A stretch of 64,000 bases of DNA from Sphingobium xanthum (GCF_019737615.1 NZ_JAHKKS010000009.1:62001-126000), one strand, 5' to 3'; shown: positions 27,773 to 35,574, numbered from the stretch's first letter. The notes: a model not told the origin generated them from the letters alone. A program made the numbers and translations.

Positions 27773-27789
27773 AGTTGCAATATGTAACT
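27773..27789. promoter_or_regulatory. HxlR operator dyad
   Basis: AGTTGCA (27773-27779), ATA, TGTAACT (27783-27789) is a 17-bp near-perfect inverted repeat (6 of 7 arms match) in the gap between the HxlR gene and the VOC operon. It is a strong candidate shared operator. Confidence 0.55.
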
Positions 27790-27852
27790 CATCAAGCCAC
27801 GATTGTCAAGGTTGAGCCGATTCGCTCGGCGCGAGTTCGAGAGGAGTGCGTG

Positions 27853-28287
27853 ATGGACAAGATGATCTTCGTGAACCTGCCGGTGACCGACCTGGCGAAG
27901 TCAATCGCCTTTTACGAGGCGTTGGGCGCGACCGCCGATCCGGTATTCCGCGAGGAAGGCACGACGCAGATGATGCATGTGTCGCCGACGATCTGCGTGA
28001 TGCTGCTGACGCATGCACGGTTCAGCGGCTTCACCGACCGCAAGATCCCCAATGCGCATGAGACGGCGCAGGTGCTGCTTTGCCTCTCCGAGGAGAGCCG
28101 CGAGGTGGTCGATGCGCAGACCGAGAAAGCGGCCGCCAGTGGGGGCGTGGCCGATCCCAATCCCAAGCAGGATCATGGCTTCATGTACGGCCGCAGCTAT
28201 GCCGATCCCGATGGTCATATCTGGGAAGTGGTGTGGATGGACATGGACGCGGCCATGTCCGGCGGTGTCGAGGCCGCGACGGCCTGA
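27853..28287 (+). CDS. VOC-family (glyoxalase-fold) protein
   Basis: 144 residues from ATG 27853, preceded by GAGGAGTGCG. The VOC beta-alpha pattern is MIFVNLPVTDLAKSIAFYEA ... FMYGRSYADPDGHIWEVVWM; the C-terminal half resembles PhnB or lactoylglutathione-lyase relatives. No obvious full metal triad. First gene of the HxlR-linked cluster, so probably involved in dealing with an electrophile. Confidence 0.88.
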   Translation: MDKMIFVNLPVTDLAKSIAFYEALGATADPVFREEGTTQMMHVSPTICVMLLTHARFSGFTDRKIPNAHETAQVLLCLSEESREVVDAQTEKAAASGGVADPNPKQDHGFMYGRSYADPDGHIWEVVWMDMDAAMSGGVEAATA

Positions 28288-28312
28288 GCCTGACGAACCG
28301 GGGAGACGCGCC

Positions 28313-28540
28313 ATGTCATTCCAGGCCTATCTGGACACTATCCAGGCCAAGACCGGCCAGACGCCGGATGACTTCCGTGCCTATGCCGTGTGGCAGGGCT
28401 ATGTGGATGACGGCACGCTGCGACCGGACGTGAAGGCCGGGACGATCGTCGCCGACCTGAAGCGCGATTTCGGCCTCGGTCATGGCCATGCGATGGCGAT
28501 TTATGCCCTGCTGAAGGGGATGAAGTCAGAGGCCGTCTAG
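28313..28540 (+). CDS. DUF4287 protein
   Basis: 75 residues, MSFQAYLDTIQAKTGQTPDD, followed by FGLGHGHAMAIYALLKG, the DUF4287 hallmarks. These small proteins often sit with detoxification or VOC genes. 26 bp after the VOC gene, in the same operon. Function unknown. Confidence 0.85.
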   Translation: MSFQAYLDTIQAKTGQTPDDFRAYAVWQGYVDDGTLRPDVKAGTIVADLKRDFGLGHGHAMAIYALLKGMKSEAV

Positions 28541-28541
28541 G

Positions 28542-28665
28542 ACTAGCCCCTCTCCTTCAGGGGAGGGGTTGGGGTGGGGCTGGGCGGTCCGATTGTTCGC
28601 TTCGCGAGCGATGCTGGCGCATCGCCACCACCCCAACCCCTCCTCTGAAGAGGAGGGGCTAAGAG
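28542..28665. repeat. REP-like inverted palindrome pair inside the operon
   Basis: Unit 1 (about 28542-28578) is CTAGCCCCTCTCC-type and unit 2 (about 28629-28665) is nearly its reverse complement. Each unit can also fold on itself, and together they can form a long hairpin. This pattern is typical of bacterial interspersed mosaic repeats. It separates DUF4287 from the first GST gene. Confidence 0.75.
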
Positions 28666-28695
28666 TTAGAACCGACCTTATCCAAGGAGGATCAG

Positions 28696-29367
28696 ATGCC
28701 ACAGAGAGACGATGCCGCCATCGAGGTGACGGCGTTCGAATGGGTGCCGGATTTCGCGCGGGGCCATGTCCGCGATCTGCGGGTCCGCTGGGCGCTTGAG
28801 GAAATCGGACTGGACTATCGCACGCGCCTCATCAGCGCGATGGATCGCCCGGCCTACTATTTCGGCGAGCAGCCTTATGGGCAGGTGCCCTATTACAAGG
28901 AAGGCGATGTCGAGATTTTCGAGAGCGGCGCGATCGTGCTGCACATCGCCGAAAAGGACGAGCGGCTGCTGCCGCGCGATCCGGTCGGCCGCGCCCGTGC
29001 CCAGACCTGGCTCATCTCCGCGCTGAACAGCATGGAGCCGTACATCATGAACATGGTGACGATCGATACCTTCTGCGCGGGGCAGGAATGGGCGACGCTG
29101 CGTCGGCCCGCGCAGGTCGACATGATGGAGCGCCGTCTCCAGCACCTCTCGACCGCGCTCGGTGACAAGAACTGGCTGGAGGACCGCTTCACCGTGGGCG
29201 ACCTCATGATGGTCGAGGCGCTGCGGAACCTTTCGGCCGATCAGTTGTCGATACCCCGGAACCTCATCGATTATTGCGCGCGGGGCGAGGCCCGTCCCGC
29301 ATTCCAGGCCGCGCTTGCCGCGCAGATGGCCGATTTCAAGCCAGCCGAAGAAGGAGTGCCAGCATGA
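28696..29367 (+). CDS. Glutathione S-transferase family protein
   Basis: 223 residues with the thioredoxin-like N-domain (WALEEIGLDYRTRLI ... YGQVPYYKEGDVEIFESGAI, with the cis-Pro and ES glutathione-binding pair) and the helical C-domain (EDRFTVGDLMMVEALRNL, N-capping Asp). The usual Ser/Tyr/Cys at the catalytic position is not obvious. Stops 4 bp into the next gene (ATGA overlap). Confidence 0.9.
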   Translation: MPQRDDAAIEVTAFEWVPDFARGHVRDLRVRWALEEIGLDYRTRLISAMDRPAYYFGEQPYGQVPYYKEGDVEIFESGAIVLHIAEKDERLLPRDPVGRARAQTWLISALNSMEPYIMNMVTIDTFCAGQEWATLRRPAQVDMMERRLQHLSTALGDKNWLEDRFTVGDLMMVEALRNLSADQLSIPRNLIDYCARGEARPAFQAALAAQMADFKPAEEGVPA

Positions 29368-29720
29368 CCTATGTCGATGGATTTCTCTGCCCCGTGAAGC
29401 CGGGCCGCAAAGCCGACTATCTCGAAATGGCCAAGATGGCGGCCCCATTGTTCATCGAATATGGCGCGACCCGCGTGGTCGAGACGTGGAACGACGATCT
29501 CATGGTCGGCAAGACCAACGATTTCCGCACCGCCGTCATCGCCGAGGAAGGCGAGGACGTGGTGTTCTCCTGGATCGAGTGGCCGGACAAGGCGACGCGC
29601 GACAAGGGCTGGGAAACCATGATGAAGGACGAGCGCATGAAGGGACCGGAGGACAATCCCATGGCCGGCGCGCGGATGATCTATGGCGGGTATTCGGTGA
29701 TTCTCGATCAGAGTGCCTGA
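29364..29720 (+). CDS. DUF1428 protein, copy 1
   Basis: 118 residues. The family pattern is MTYVDGFLCPVKPGRKADYL, ... GATRVVETWNDD, VFSWIEWPDKATRD and MAGARMIYGGYSVI. Belongs to a dimeric alpha/beta-barrel (ABM-like) fold of unknown function. ATGA-coupled to the GST gene. A paralogue lies 142 bp downstream. Confidence 0.9.
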   Translation: MTYVDGFLCPVKPGRKADYLEMAKMAAPLFIEYGATRVVETWNDDLMVGKTNDFRTAVIAEEGEDVVFSWIEWPDKATRDKGWETMMKDERMKGPEDNPMAGARMIYGGYSVILDQSA

Positions 29721-29725
29721 TATGC

Positions 29726-29826
29726 TGTTCCCCGGCGAAGGCCGGGGTCCAGTCTCGGCGCGGAGCGCCGACACGCCGCCGCGTGATCATGAGTGAGGTC
29801 TGGACCCCCGCCTTCGCGGGGGAACA
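29726..29826. repeat. REP-like inverted palindrome pair between the DUF1428 paralogues
   Basis: TGTTCCCCGGCGAAGGCCGG begins unit 1 (29726-29752), and its near reverse complement CTGGACCCCCGCCTTCGCGG begins unit 2 (29800-29826). It is a different repeat class from the pair at 28542. Confidence 0.8.
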
Positions 29827-29861
29827 GGAACGAGGGGCATCTTCCGTCAAGGAGAGGATCA

Positions 29862-30236
29862 ATGCCTTATATCGACGGTTTCGTTCTGGCCGTGCCCACG
29901 GCCGACAAGCAGAAGTTCATCGACCATGCCAACAAGGGTGACAGTGTGTTCATGGATCTGGGCGCGACCCGCATCCTGGAATGCTGGGGCGATGACGTGC
30001 CCGACGGCAAGCAGACCGATTTCCGCATGGCCGTGAAGGCCAGAGACGACGAGACCGTCTGCTTCTCCTGGGTCGAGTGGCCCGACAAGGCGACGCGCGA
30101 TGCGGCCATGGGCAGGATCGAGGATCTGATGAAGACCGACGACCGGATGAACCCGGAGAAGAATCCGATGCCGTTCGACGGCCAGCGGATGATCTTCGGC
30201 GGCTTCTCGCCGATCGTCCATCTGGGAGAGAGATGA
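29862..30236 (+). CDS. DUF1428 protein, copy 2
   Basis: 124 residues (ATG 29862 with AGGAGAGG upstream), clearly paralogous to 29364-29720: GATRILECWGDDVPDG, CFSWVEWPDKATRDAA, PFDGQRMIFGGFSPIV. Same unknown function; the two copies have diverged throughout, so the duplication is old. Overlaps the next gene by ATGA. Confidence 0.9.
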   Translation: MPYIDGFVLAVPTADKQKFIDHANKGDSVFMDLGATRILECWGDDVPDGKQTDFRMAVKARDDETVCFSWVEWPDKATRDAAMGRIEDLMKTDDRMNPEKNPMPFDGQRMIFGGFSPIVHLGER

Positions 30237-31006
30237 TGCCCAACAAGCAGGGCGAGTATATCTGGTACGAGCTGATGACGCCCGACATTGAGGGCGCGCG
30301 CGCCTTCTATGCGGCGGTGGTCGGCTGGAAGATCGGCGACAAGAGTGACATGCCGGGCATGGACTATCGCATGATCAACGCGCCGGACGCGATGGTCGGC
30401 GGGATCATGCCTCTCAATCAGGACATGATCGACGGCGGCGGGTTTCCGATCTGGATCGGCTATGTGGGCGTCAATGACGTCGATGCGACGGCGGCGGCGA
30501 TCAAGGCGAAGGGTGGCACTATCCACCTGCCTCCGTTCGACATTCCCGGCGTCGGCCGGCTCGCCATGGCGAGCGATCCGCAAGGCGCGCCCTTCTATGT
30601 GATGCGCGGCGCCGTCGAGGACGGCACGAGTACGGCCTTCGCGGTCGAGGCGGACGGCCATTGCGAATGGAACGAGCTCTCGACCACGGACCAGAAGGCC
30701 GCGCACGACTTTTACGAGAGCCTGTTCGGCTGGACCAATGCCGAGTCCATGCCGATGGGGGCGATGGGCGACTATCGCTTCCTCTATGTCGATGATCTGC
30801 GCATCGGCGCGACCGTCGAGCAGAAGGACCGCCCCGCGCTCTGGCGCCACTATTTCCACGTGCCTTCGATCGCCAAGTCGGCCGAGGCCGTGAAGGCAGG
30901 CGGCGGCAGCATCGACATGGGGCCGCACGAGGTTCCGGGCGGCGGACATATCATCATCGGCACCGACCCGCAGGGCGCGCAGTTCGCGCTGTCCGGGCCG
31001 CTTTGA
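30233..31006 (+). CDS. Double VOC-domain protein
   Basis: 257 residues with two VOC modules: EYIWYELMTPDIEGARAFYA ... FPIWIGYVGVNDVDATAAAI, and CEWNELSTTDQKAAHDFYES ... RHYFHVPSIAKSAEAV. Each ends in a DPQGA (F/P) F strand. Similar in type to glyoxalase/CFP-30B proteins. Starts ATGATG at 30233, inside the DUF1428 stop. No metal triad can be assigned. Confidence 0.9.
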   Translation: MMPNKQGEYIWYELMTPDIEGARAFYAAVVGWKIGDKSDMPGMDYRMINAPDAMVGGIMPLNQDMIDGGGFPIWIGYVGVNDVDATAAAIKAKGGTIHLPPFDIPGVGRLAMASDPQGAPFYVMRGAVEDGTSTAFAVEADGHCEWNELSTTDQKAAHDFYESLFGWTNAESMPMGAMGDYRFLYVDDLRIGATVEQKDRPALWRHYFHVPSIAKSAEAVKAGGGSIDMGPHEVPGGGHIIIGTDPQGAQFALSGPL

Positions 31007-31017
31007 GGAGAAACATC

Positions 31018-31506
31018 ATGAGCAATCCGATCACCACATGCCTGTGGTTCGACGGCACGGCCGAGGAGGCCGCCGCCTTCTATGTGACGCTGATGCCCGA
31101 CAGCCATGTCGACAAGACCATGCGCGCGCCGTCCGACAATCCCTCGACCAGCGAGGGCGCGGTGCTGGTCGTCGAGTTCACGCTGGGCGGGCAGAAATTC
31201 ATCGGCCTCAATGGCGGCCCGATGTTCAAGCATAGCGAGGCGGTGAGCTTCCAGATCCATACCGACGATCAGGCGCATACCGACCGGCTGTGGGACGCGA
31301 TCGTCTCCAACGGCGGCGAGGAGAGCCAGTGCGGCTGGTGCAAGGATCGCTGGGGCGTCAGCTGGCAGATCACGCCGAAGCGTCTGACGCAGCTGGTCGC
31401 CGATCCCGATCCCGAGGTGGCGCGGCGCGCTTTCGAGGCGATGATGACGATGCGCAAGATCGATATTGCCGCGCTCGAAGCAGCCGTGGCGGCGCAGCCG
31501 GCATGA
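31018..31506 (+). CDS. PhnB-like VOC protein (3-demethylubiquinone methyltransferase-like fold)
   Basis: 162 residues from ATG 31018 with GAGGAG upstream; an ATG at 31003 is less likely. CLWFDGTAEEAAAFYVTLMP, KFIGLNGGPMFKHSEAVSF and CGWCKDRWGVSWQITPK are hallmarks of the PhnB/3-dmu-9 family. No known substrate. Its last codon overlaps the following GST start (ATGA). Confidence 0.92.
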   Translation: MSNPITTCLWFDGTAEEAAAFYVTLMPDSHVDKTMRAPSDNPSTSEGAVLVVEFTLGGQKFIGLNGGPMFKHSEAVSFQIHTDDQAHTDRLWDAIVSNGGEESQCGWCKDRWGVSWQITPKRLTQLVADPDPEVARRAFEAMMTMRKIDIAALEAAVAAQPA

Positions 31507-32156
31507 GCTACACGCTCTACGCGCATCCCTTCTCCAGCTATTGCTGGAAGGCCTATATCGCGCTCTACGAGAAGGAGCTCCCGTTCGAGCACCGGATCGT
31601 GGAGAGCGCGGAGGCGATGGCGGACCTGCGCAAGCACTGGTCGCTCGGCAAATTCCCGGTGCTGGAAGACGAGGGCGTGCCGGTCTTCGAATCCACGACG
31701 ATCATCGAATATCTGGACCTGCGGCATTATGAGCGCGCGCCACTGTTGCCGGCCAACGCGGTCGACGCGCTGGATGTGCGGTTCATGGACCGGATCTTCG
31801 ACAATCATGTGATGACGCCGATGAACGCGATCGTGCAGGAATATCTGATCAACCGCGAGGCGCCCGATCAGAGCCGGATCGAGAAAGGCGAGGCCGCGCT
31901 GGACGCGATCTACGCCTGGCTGGAGGTTCGGCTGGCTGGGCGGAGTTGGGCTTGCAGTCATGGCTTCTCGATGGCCGATGTGGCGGCGGCGCCGTCCTTG
32001 TTCTATGCTGACTGGGTGCGGCCCATCCCGGAGACGATGCCGACGCTCAAGGCGTATCGGGCGCGGCTCAACGAACGGCCTTCGGTGGCGCGCTGCATCG
32101 AGAATGCGCGGCCCTATCGCGGCTATTTTCCGCCGGGCGCGCCGGACCGCGACTGA
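31503..32156 (+). CDS. Glutathione S-transferase family protein
   Basis: 217 residues. N-domain: YTLYAHPFSSYCWKAYIALY, with Ser-Ser/Tyr-Cys in the position of the catalytic residue, and KFPVLEDEGVPVFESTTIIE (cis-Pro and the ES glutathione-binding pair). C-domain: SHGFSMADVAAAPSLFYADW. Resembles zeta/stringent-starvation-type GSTs. Last cytosolic enzyme of the cluster before a small membrane protein. Confidence 0.92.
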   Translation: MSYTLYAHPFSSYCWKAYIALYEKELPFEHRIVESAEAMADLRKHWSLGKFPVLEDEGVPVFESTTIIEYLDLRHYERAPLLPANAVDALDVRFMDRIFDNHVMTPMNAIVQEYLINREAPDQSRIEKGEAALDAIYAWLEVRLAGRSWACSHGFSMADVAAAPSLFYADWVRPIPETMPTLKAYRARLNERPSVARCIENARPYRGYFPPGAPDRD

Positions 32157-32178
32157 TCGCGGAACGAGGGGGACGGGC

Positions 32179-32637
32179 ATGATGGGGCGCTATTTCTGGA
32201 AAGCCTGGCTGCTCGCCGGCACGCTGGACATCATCTATGCGGGTGTGCTGTCGGTCTGGTTCGGCGGGACGGTGGGCAGCATGCTGCTCTCGGTCGCATC
32301 CGGTCCGTTTGGCAACGGGGTGGCGGACTCGGGCATCGCGGGACAAGCCGCTGGCTTCTGCGTCCATTTCGCGATCATGGCAGTGATGGTCGCCGTCTAT
32401 GGCGTGCTGGCGCAGCGGCCGCCGCTTTCCACCATGTCGCCCTGGCTCGCGGGCGCGCTCTATGGGCTGGCGCTGTATGGAGTCATGTACTGGATCGTGC
32501 TGCCGCTGCGCTTCCCCACGGTGCATCCGATCACCGAGCCGGCGCGCGTGGCGCGAGCGCTCTTCCCGCACATCGCGCTAGTCGGCTGGCCGATCGCGCT
32601 GATTGCCCGGCGGGTGTTCGGGCCCCGGCCGGCCTAG
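32179..32637 (+). CDS. Small integral membrane protein (four helices)
   Basis: 152 residues from ATG 32179. Helices at about residues 8-28, 50-75, 85-110 and 130-148, and short loops. It resembles uncharacterised YagU/DUF1440-like membrane proteins. It overlaps the convergent isochorismatase stop by 4 bp. Function unknown. Confidence 0.8.
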   Translation: MMGRYFWKAWLLAGTLDIIYAGVLSVWFGGTVGSMLLSVASGPFGNGVADSGIAGQAAGFCVHFAIMAVMVAVYGVLAQRPPLSTMSPWLAGALYGLALYGVMYWIVLPLRFPTVHPITEPARVARALFPHIALVGWPIALIARRVFGPRPA

Positions 32638-33335
32638 TTTGCCTCCGCCATCGCCGGCTGGAGCAGCGCTTCGATCTCGTCGGTCGACATGACGTCGGCG
32701 AAGAGGAACATCATGTTGTTGAGCGTCGCATTATGCTCGGCATCGCTGAGCGCGGCATTGGCGTCGGTGGCGAAGATCACCTTGTAGTTGAGCTGCATCG
32801 CGTCGCGCGCCGTCGATTCGCAGCAGCAATTGGTGAGCGTACCGCTGATGATCAGCGTGTCGATGCCGCGGGCGCGCAGCTCGGTGTCGAGATCGCAGGT
32901 GCCGGGGATGAAGGCGCCGAAGCGCTTCTTCTCGATCGTGCGGTCGGCAGCGCTGTCGATATCGAGCGCGGGCCAGAGCTGCCAATGATGCGCCCCGGGC
33001 GTGAAGGCGTCCTGATGGCCCTTCGCAATGTCCTGCGTGAAGCGGCCATAGAAGGTGGACCAGCTGTCCAGATCGCCGATCGGCGTGGTGAACTGAACGA
33101 AGTAATTGGCGCCGCCGGCCGTGCGGATGGCCTGGCTGATCCGGTTCACATTGGGCACGATCTCGCGCGCGATCGGTACCTCGACCGGCGCGCCCTGCTC
33201 GACGAAGCCGTTCTGCATGTCGACGATGATGTGCGCGGTGCGGGCGGGATCGAGGGTCTCGAGGACATGAAGCCGTCCGCCGCGCGCCTGCGTGAGCCGC
33301 GCCACCAGATCGGGATCGAGTTGGATCTTGTGCAT
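32634..33335 (-). CDS. Isochorismatase-fold hydrolase (cysteine hydrolase)
   Basis: 233 residues from ATG 33335 (GGAGGGAG upstream). The cysteine-hydrolase triad is visible: Asp in IIVDMQNGFVEQ, Lys in IEKKRFGAFIPG, and Cys in GTLTNCCCESTARDA. The cis-peptide before the Cys cluster is as in the family. Substrate unknown (nicotinamidase, isochorismatase or amidase types share this core). Convergent with the operon. Confidence 0.92.
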   Translation of the reverse strand: MHKIQLDPDLVARLTQARGGRLHVLETLDPARTAHIIVDMQNGFVEQGAPVEVPIAREIVPNVNRISQAIRTAGGANYFVQFTTPIGDLDSWSTFYGRFTQDIAKGHQDAFTPGAHHWQLWPALDIDSAADRTIEKKRFGAFIPGTCDLDTELRARGIDTLIISGTLTNCCCESTARDAMQLNYKVIFATDANAALSDAEHNATLNNMMFLFADVMSTDEIEALLQPAMAEAN

Positions 33336-33383
33336 GAGACTCCCTCCTCTACTGCAAGGTACCCTTCGCCTCGGCTTGAAGCA

Positions 33384-33426
33384 ACATAAGCCCCTGCCAC
33401 TGCCCCTGAATGGGAGGGGCTTATGT
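33384..33426. repeat. Perfect 12-bp inverted repeat
   Basis: ACATAAGCCCCT (33384-33395) and AGGGGCTTATGT (33415-33426) form a perfect hairpin in the gap upstream of both the isochorismatase and the HTH-VOC genes. It belongs to the C/G-rich palindromic repeat type seen at 28542. Confidence 0.7.
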
Positions 33427-33472
33427 GGAGCGTGGGAGGGAAAATCGCTTCTGGCCATGCTAGAGCCGCTGC

Positions 33473-34138
33473 ATGACAGGACGATCGCGCGGGCGGCCGC
33501 GCCATGACGATGTGCTGACGCCCGCCGAGTGGAAGACGGTGGAGTTGCTGCGCCATGGCATGCCGGTCCGCGTAGTGGCGCAGCGGCGCGGCATCTCGGT
33601 GGATGCGGTGCGCTTCCACATCGCCAATGCTGTCGACAAGCTCGGCCTTTCCGGGCTGCGGGACCTGCGCCGCTGGCAGGGCGTCGCCGGGCACAGCGCG
33701 CTCAAGCGGAGAAGGACCAAGGGTATGACGCAGGCATCGACGCAGACGCTGGCGCTGGGCATGATCGGACAGATTTCGCGTTCGGTGAGCGACATCGAGG
33801 CGGCGGTTGCCTGGTATCGTGACGTGCTGGGCCTCACCCATCTCTTCACCGCGGGCACGCTCGCTTTCTTCGATTGCGGCGGCACGCGACTCTATCTCGA
33901 TCAGGGCGACGTGAAGACCGAATCCGTGCTCTATTTCCGCGTAGAGGACATTCATGGCGCGCATGAGGCACTCGTCGCGCGCGGCGCGGTCAGCGTTGCC
34001 GTCCCGCACATGATCCATCGCCATCCGAACGGCATGGAGGAATGGATGGCCTTCTTCGCCGATCCCGACGCAGGGGCCGTGAGCGATCCGCATGGGCGGC
34101 TGATCGCCATCATGGCGCAAGCGATGCCGGACAATTGA
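33473..34138 (+). CDS. HTH (LuxR-type) plus VOC domain fusion
   Basis: 221 residues. Residues 14-70 read as a LuxR-type HTH (LTPAEWKTVELLRHGMPVRV, then RRGISVDAVRFHIANAVDKL). Residues 92-215 are a VOC domain (IGQISRSVSDIEAAVAWYRD ... HPNGMEEWMAFFADPDAG). A VOC enzyme core joined to a DNA-binding domain would make a single-protein sensor of the VOC ligand. An internal ATG at 33725 (MTQAST) could give a free VOC protein. Confidence 0.85.
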   Translation: MTGRSRGRPRHDDVLTPAEWKTVELLRHGMPVRVVAQRRGISVDAVRFHIANAVDKLGLSGLRDLRRWQGVAGHSALKRRRTKGMTQASTQTLALGMIGQISRSVSDIEAAVAWYRDVLGLTHLFTAGTLAFFDCGGTRLYLDQGDVKTESVLYFRVEDIHGAHEALVARGAVSVAVPHMIHRHPNGMEEWMAFFADPDAGAVSDPHGRLIAIMAQAMPDN

Positions 34139-34219
34139 TATCCTCAACCAAGCCCCGTTCCATTCTTACCACAACAGACTACAAGGGTAGGATTCGAGGG
34201 GCAGGGTTACGGAGGAGTC

Positions 34220-34762
34220 ATGGCAGCCGACAACGGCGCGAAGAAGACTACCGATCGGCAGGAGGGACGTATCGGGGATTTCGAGGACTGGGCCGATCAT
34301 TATAATGACTTCTATCCGGCCGGAAAGCGCCTGGACCGCGAATATCGCCTCTCGCGTCTGTTGGTCATGGCCGGCCGCTCCTGGACGACGCATATCGACA
34401 ATCGCCTGCGCGCCGAAACAGGGCAGAGCCGCGCGCGCTGGCAGGCGCTCTTCACCATCGCCTTCGGCCCGCAGCCAGTGACGCTGACCGATCTCGGCCA
34501 GCGCCTGTTCGTGCAATGGCCGACGCTGGTGCGCGTCATCGAGGGACTCGCCACCGACGGCCTCATCAAGCGCATCGACAATCCGCGCGACGGCCGCTCC
34601 AAGCTCGTCTCGCTGACGCCGGAGGGGCTCGCGGTCGTCAAGAAGATCCAGCCCATCCTCGACGAGGAGCGGCGCGTCATGCTCTCGGATCTCGACGACA
34701 AGGATCTCGAAGTCTGCGCCGAATTGCTGCACCGGATGTTCGGGCGGGTGGCGCGAGTCTGA
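34220..34762 (+). CDS. MarR-family transcriptional regulator
   Basis: 180 residues. Central winged helix RWQALFTIAFGPQPVTLTDL, then VQWPTLVRVIEGLATDGL and IDNPRDGRSKLVSLTPEG wing. An extended N-terminus (about 40 residues) precedes the fold. Typically binds phenolics or other small ligands and represses neighbours. ATG 34220 follows GGAGGAGTC. Confidence 0.9.
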   Translation: MAADNGAKKTTDRQEGRIGDFEDWADHYNDFYPAGKRLDREYRLSRLLVMAGRSWTTHIDNRLRAETGQSRARWQALFTIAFGPQPVTLTDLGQRLFVQWPTLVRVIEGLATDGLIKRIDNPRDGRSKLVSLTPEGLAVVKKIQPILDEERRVMLSDLDDKDLEVCAELLHRMFGRVARV

Positions 34763-34880
34763 GGTCCGGGTGAAGCGGGCACGCATCGGCGCACGGTTGC
34801 GAGGCGGGCGCGGCCAGCGAGCGTCCCGACCCGGTATATCTCAACGTTCCGTCCGAGCCGAACGGTTCGCCCCAAAAGGG

Positions 34881-34919
34881 TTGAATAAAAATATCTACAA
34901 TGATAGGTATAGGCTTCGC
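34881..34919 (+). promoter_or_regulatory. Candidate promoter of a short transcript
   Basis: TTGAAT at 34881-34886 with a TAGGTA/TATAGG -10 region 17-21 bp downstream, in an AT-rich window inside otherwise GC-rich DNA. A 13-codon frame (34920-34961) begins right after it. Confidence 0.4.
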
Positions 34920-34975
34920 ATGACGATGTGCGTGGCCTCCATGCGGCTGCGCGCGAACTGACGAGAGGCTGCCCA

Positions 34976-35122
34976 ATGCTGCACGTCGAGCCGACATCGG
35001 CCCGCTCAGGCGCGGTGCTGTCCGGTTTCGACACGGCGTCGGTCGCCATCTGCAATGCCCTTCCGGTCGCACGGCATCTGCCGGGTATTGCTGCCATCCG
35101 CGAAGCAACCGCGGATCACTGA
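34976..35122 (+). CDS. Small ORF (48 aa) in a short transcript
   Basis: 48 codons from ATG 34976 with GAGAGG 7 bp upstream. The sequence starts MLHVEPTSARSGAVLSGFDT with no known domain. It is preceded by a 13-codon frame (34920-34961, MTMCVASMRLRAN) and followed by two hairpins, the second a strong terminator. Could be a real small protein or simply the coding-looking part of a regulatory RNA. Confidence 0.4.
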   Translation: MLHVEPTSARSGAVLSGFDTASVAICNALPVARHLPGIAAIREATADH

Positions 35123-35126
35123 ACGC

Positions 35127-35148
35127 TCGTCGCTCCCTCCAGCGACGA
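35127..35148 (+). other. Perfect 8-bp hairpin before the terminator
   Basis: TCGTCGCT (35127-35134) and AGCGACGA (35141-35148) around CCCTCC. Adjacent to the terminator at 35157; together they form a tandem-hairpin 3' end. Confidence 0.6.
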
Positions 35149-35156
35149 CAGACTAT

Positions 35157-35196
35157 GCCCCCTGCTCCATCCCCCCGGAGCAGGGGGCGTTTTTTC
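35157..35196 (+). terminator. Strong Rho-independent terminator
   Basis: GCCCCCTGCTCC (35157-35168) and GGAGCAGGGGGC (35177-35188), a perfect 12-bp stem, followed by GTTTTTTC. Ends the short transcript and lies 40 bp before the DUF486 start. Confidence 0.93.
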
Positions 35197-35235
35197 GTGA
35201 TGGCGCTTCGCTGCGCGGCCGGGCATGTCTGCGCG

Positions 35236-35574
35236 ATGCCCACCATCGCCCTGCTGCTCGCGTCGAATGTCCTCATGACCATTGCCTGGTACTGGCATCT
35301 GAAAGGCGGCATGACGAAGCCGCTGATCGTGGTCATCCTGATCAGCTGGGGTATCGCCTTCTTCGAATATTGCTTTGCCGTGCCCGCCAACCGGCTCGGC
35401 TATGCCAGTGGCTGGAGCGCGGGCCAGCTCAAGATCGCGCAGGAAGTGATCGCGCTGCTGGTGTTCGGCGTGTTCATGGTGACGTTCCTGGGCGAGCCGC
35501 TGCATTGGCGGCATCTTGGCGCCTTTCTGTGCCTGATGGGTGCGGTGGCGTTTCTGTTCTGGGGGCGGGGCTAG
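35236..35574 (+). CDS. DUF486 membrane protein (DMT-superfamily type)
   Basis: 112 residues, starting MPTIALLLASNVLMTIAWYW, the usual DUF486 N-terminus. Four hydrophobic helices and the blocks FAVPANRLGYASGWSAGQLK and HWRHLGAFLCLMGAVAFLFW follow. ATG 35236 is preferred over upstream ATG 35155 or 35200, which run over the terminator hairpin. Transporter-like; substrate unknown. Confidence 0.9.
   Translation: MPTIALLLASNVLMTIAWYWHLKGGMTKPLIVVILISWGIAFFEYCFAVPANRLGYASGWSAGQLKIAQEVIALLVFGVFMVTFLGEPLHWRHLGAFLCLMGAVAFLFWGRG

Noticed and set aside
34770-34961. 63-codon frame before the short transcript
   Set aside because: It spans the promoter-like AT-rich stretch, has no ribosome site and no protein-like composition.
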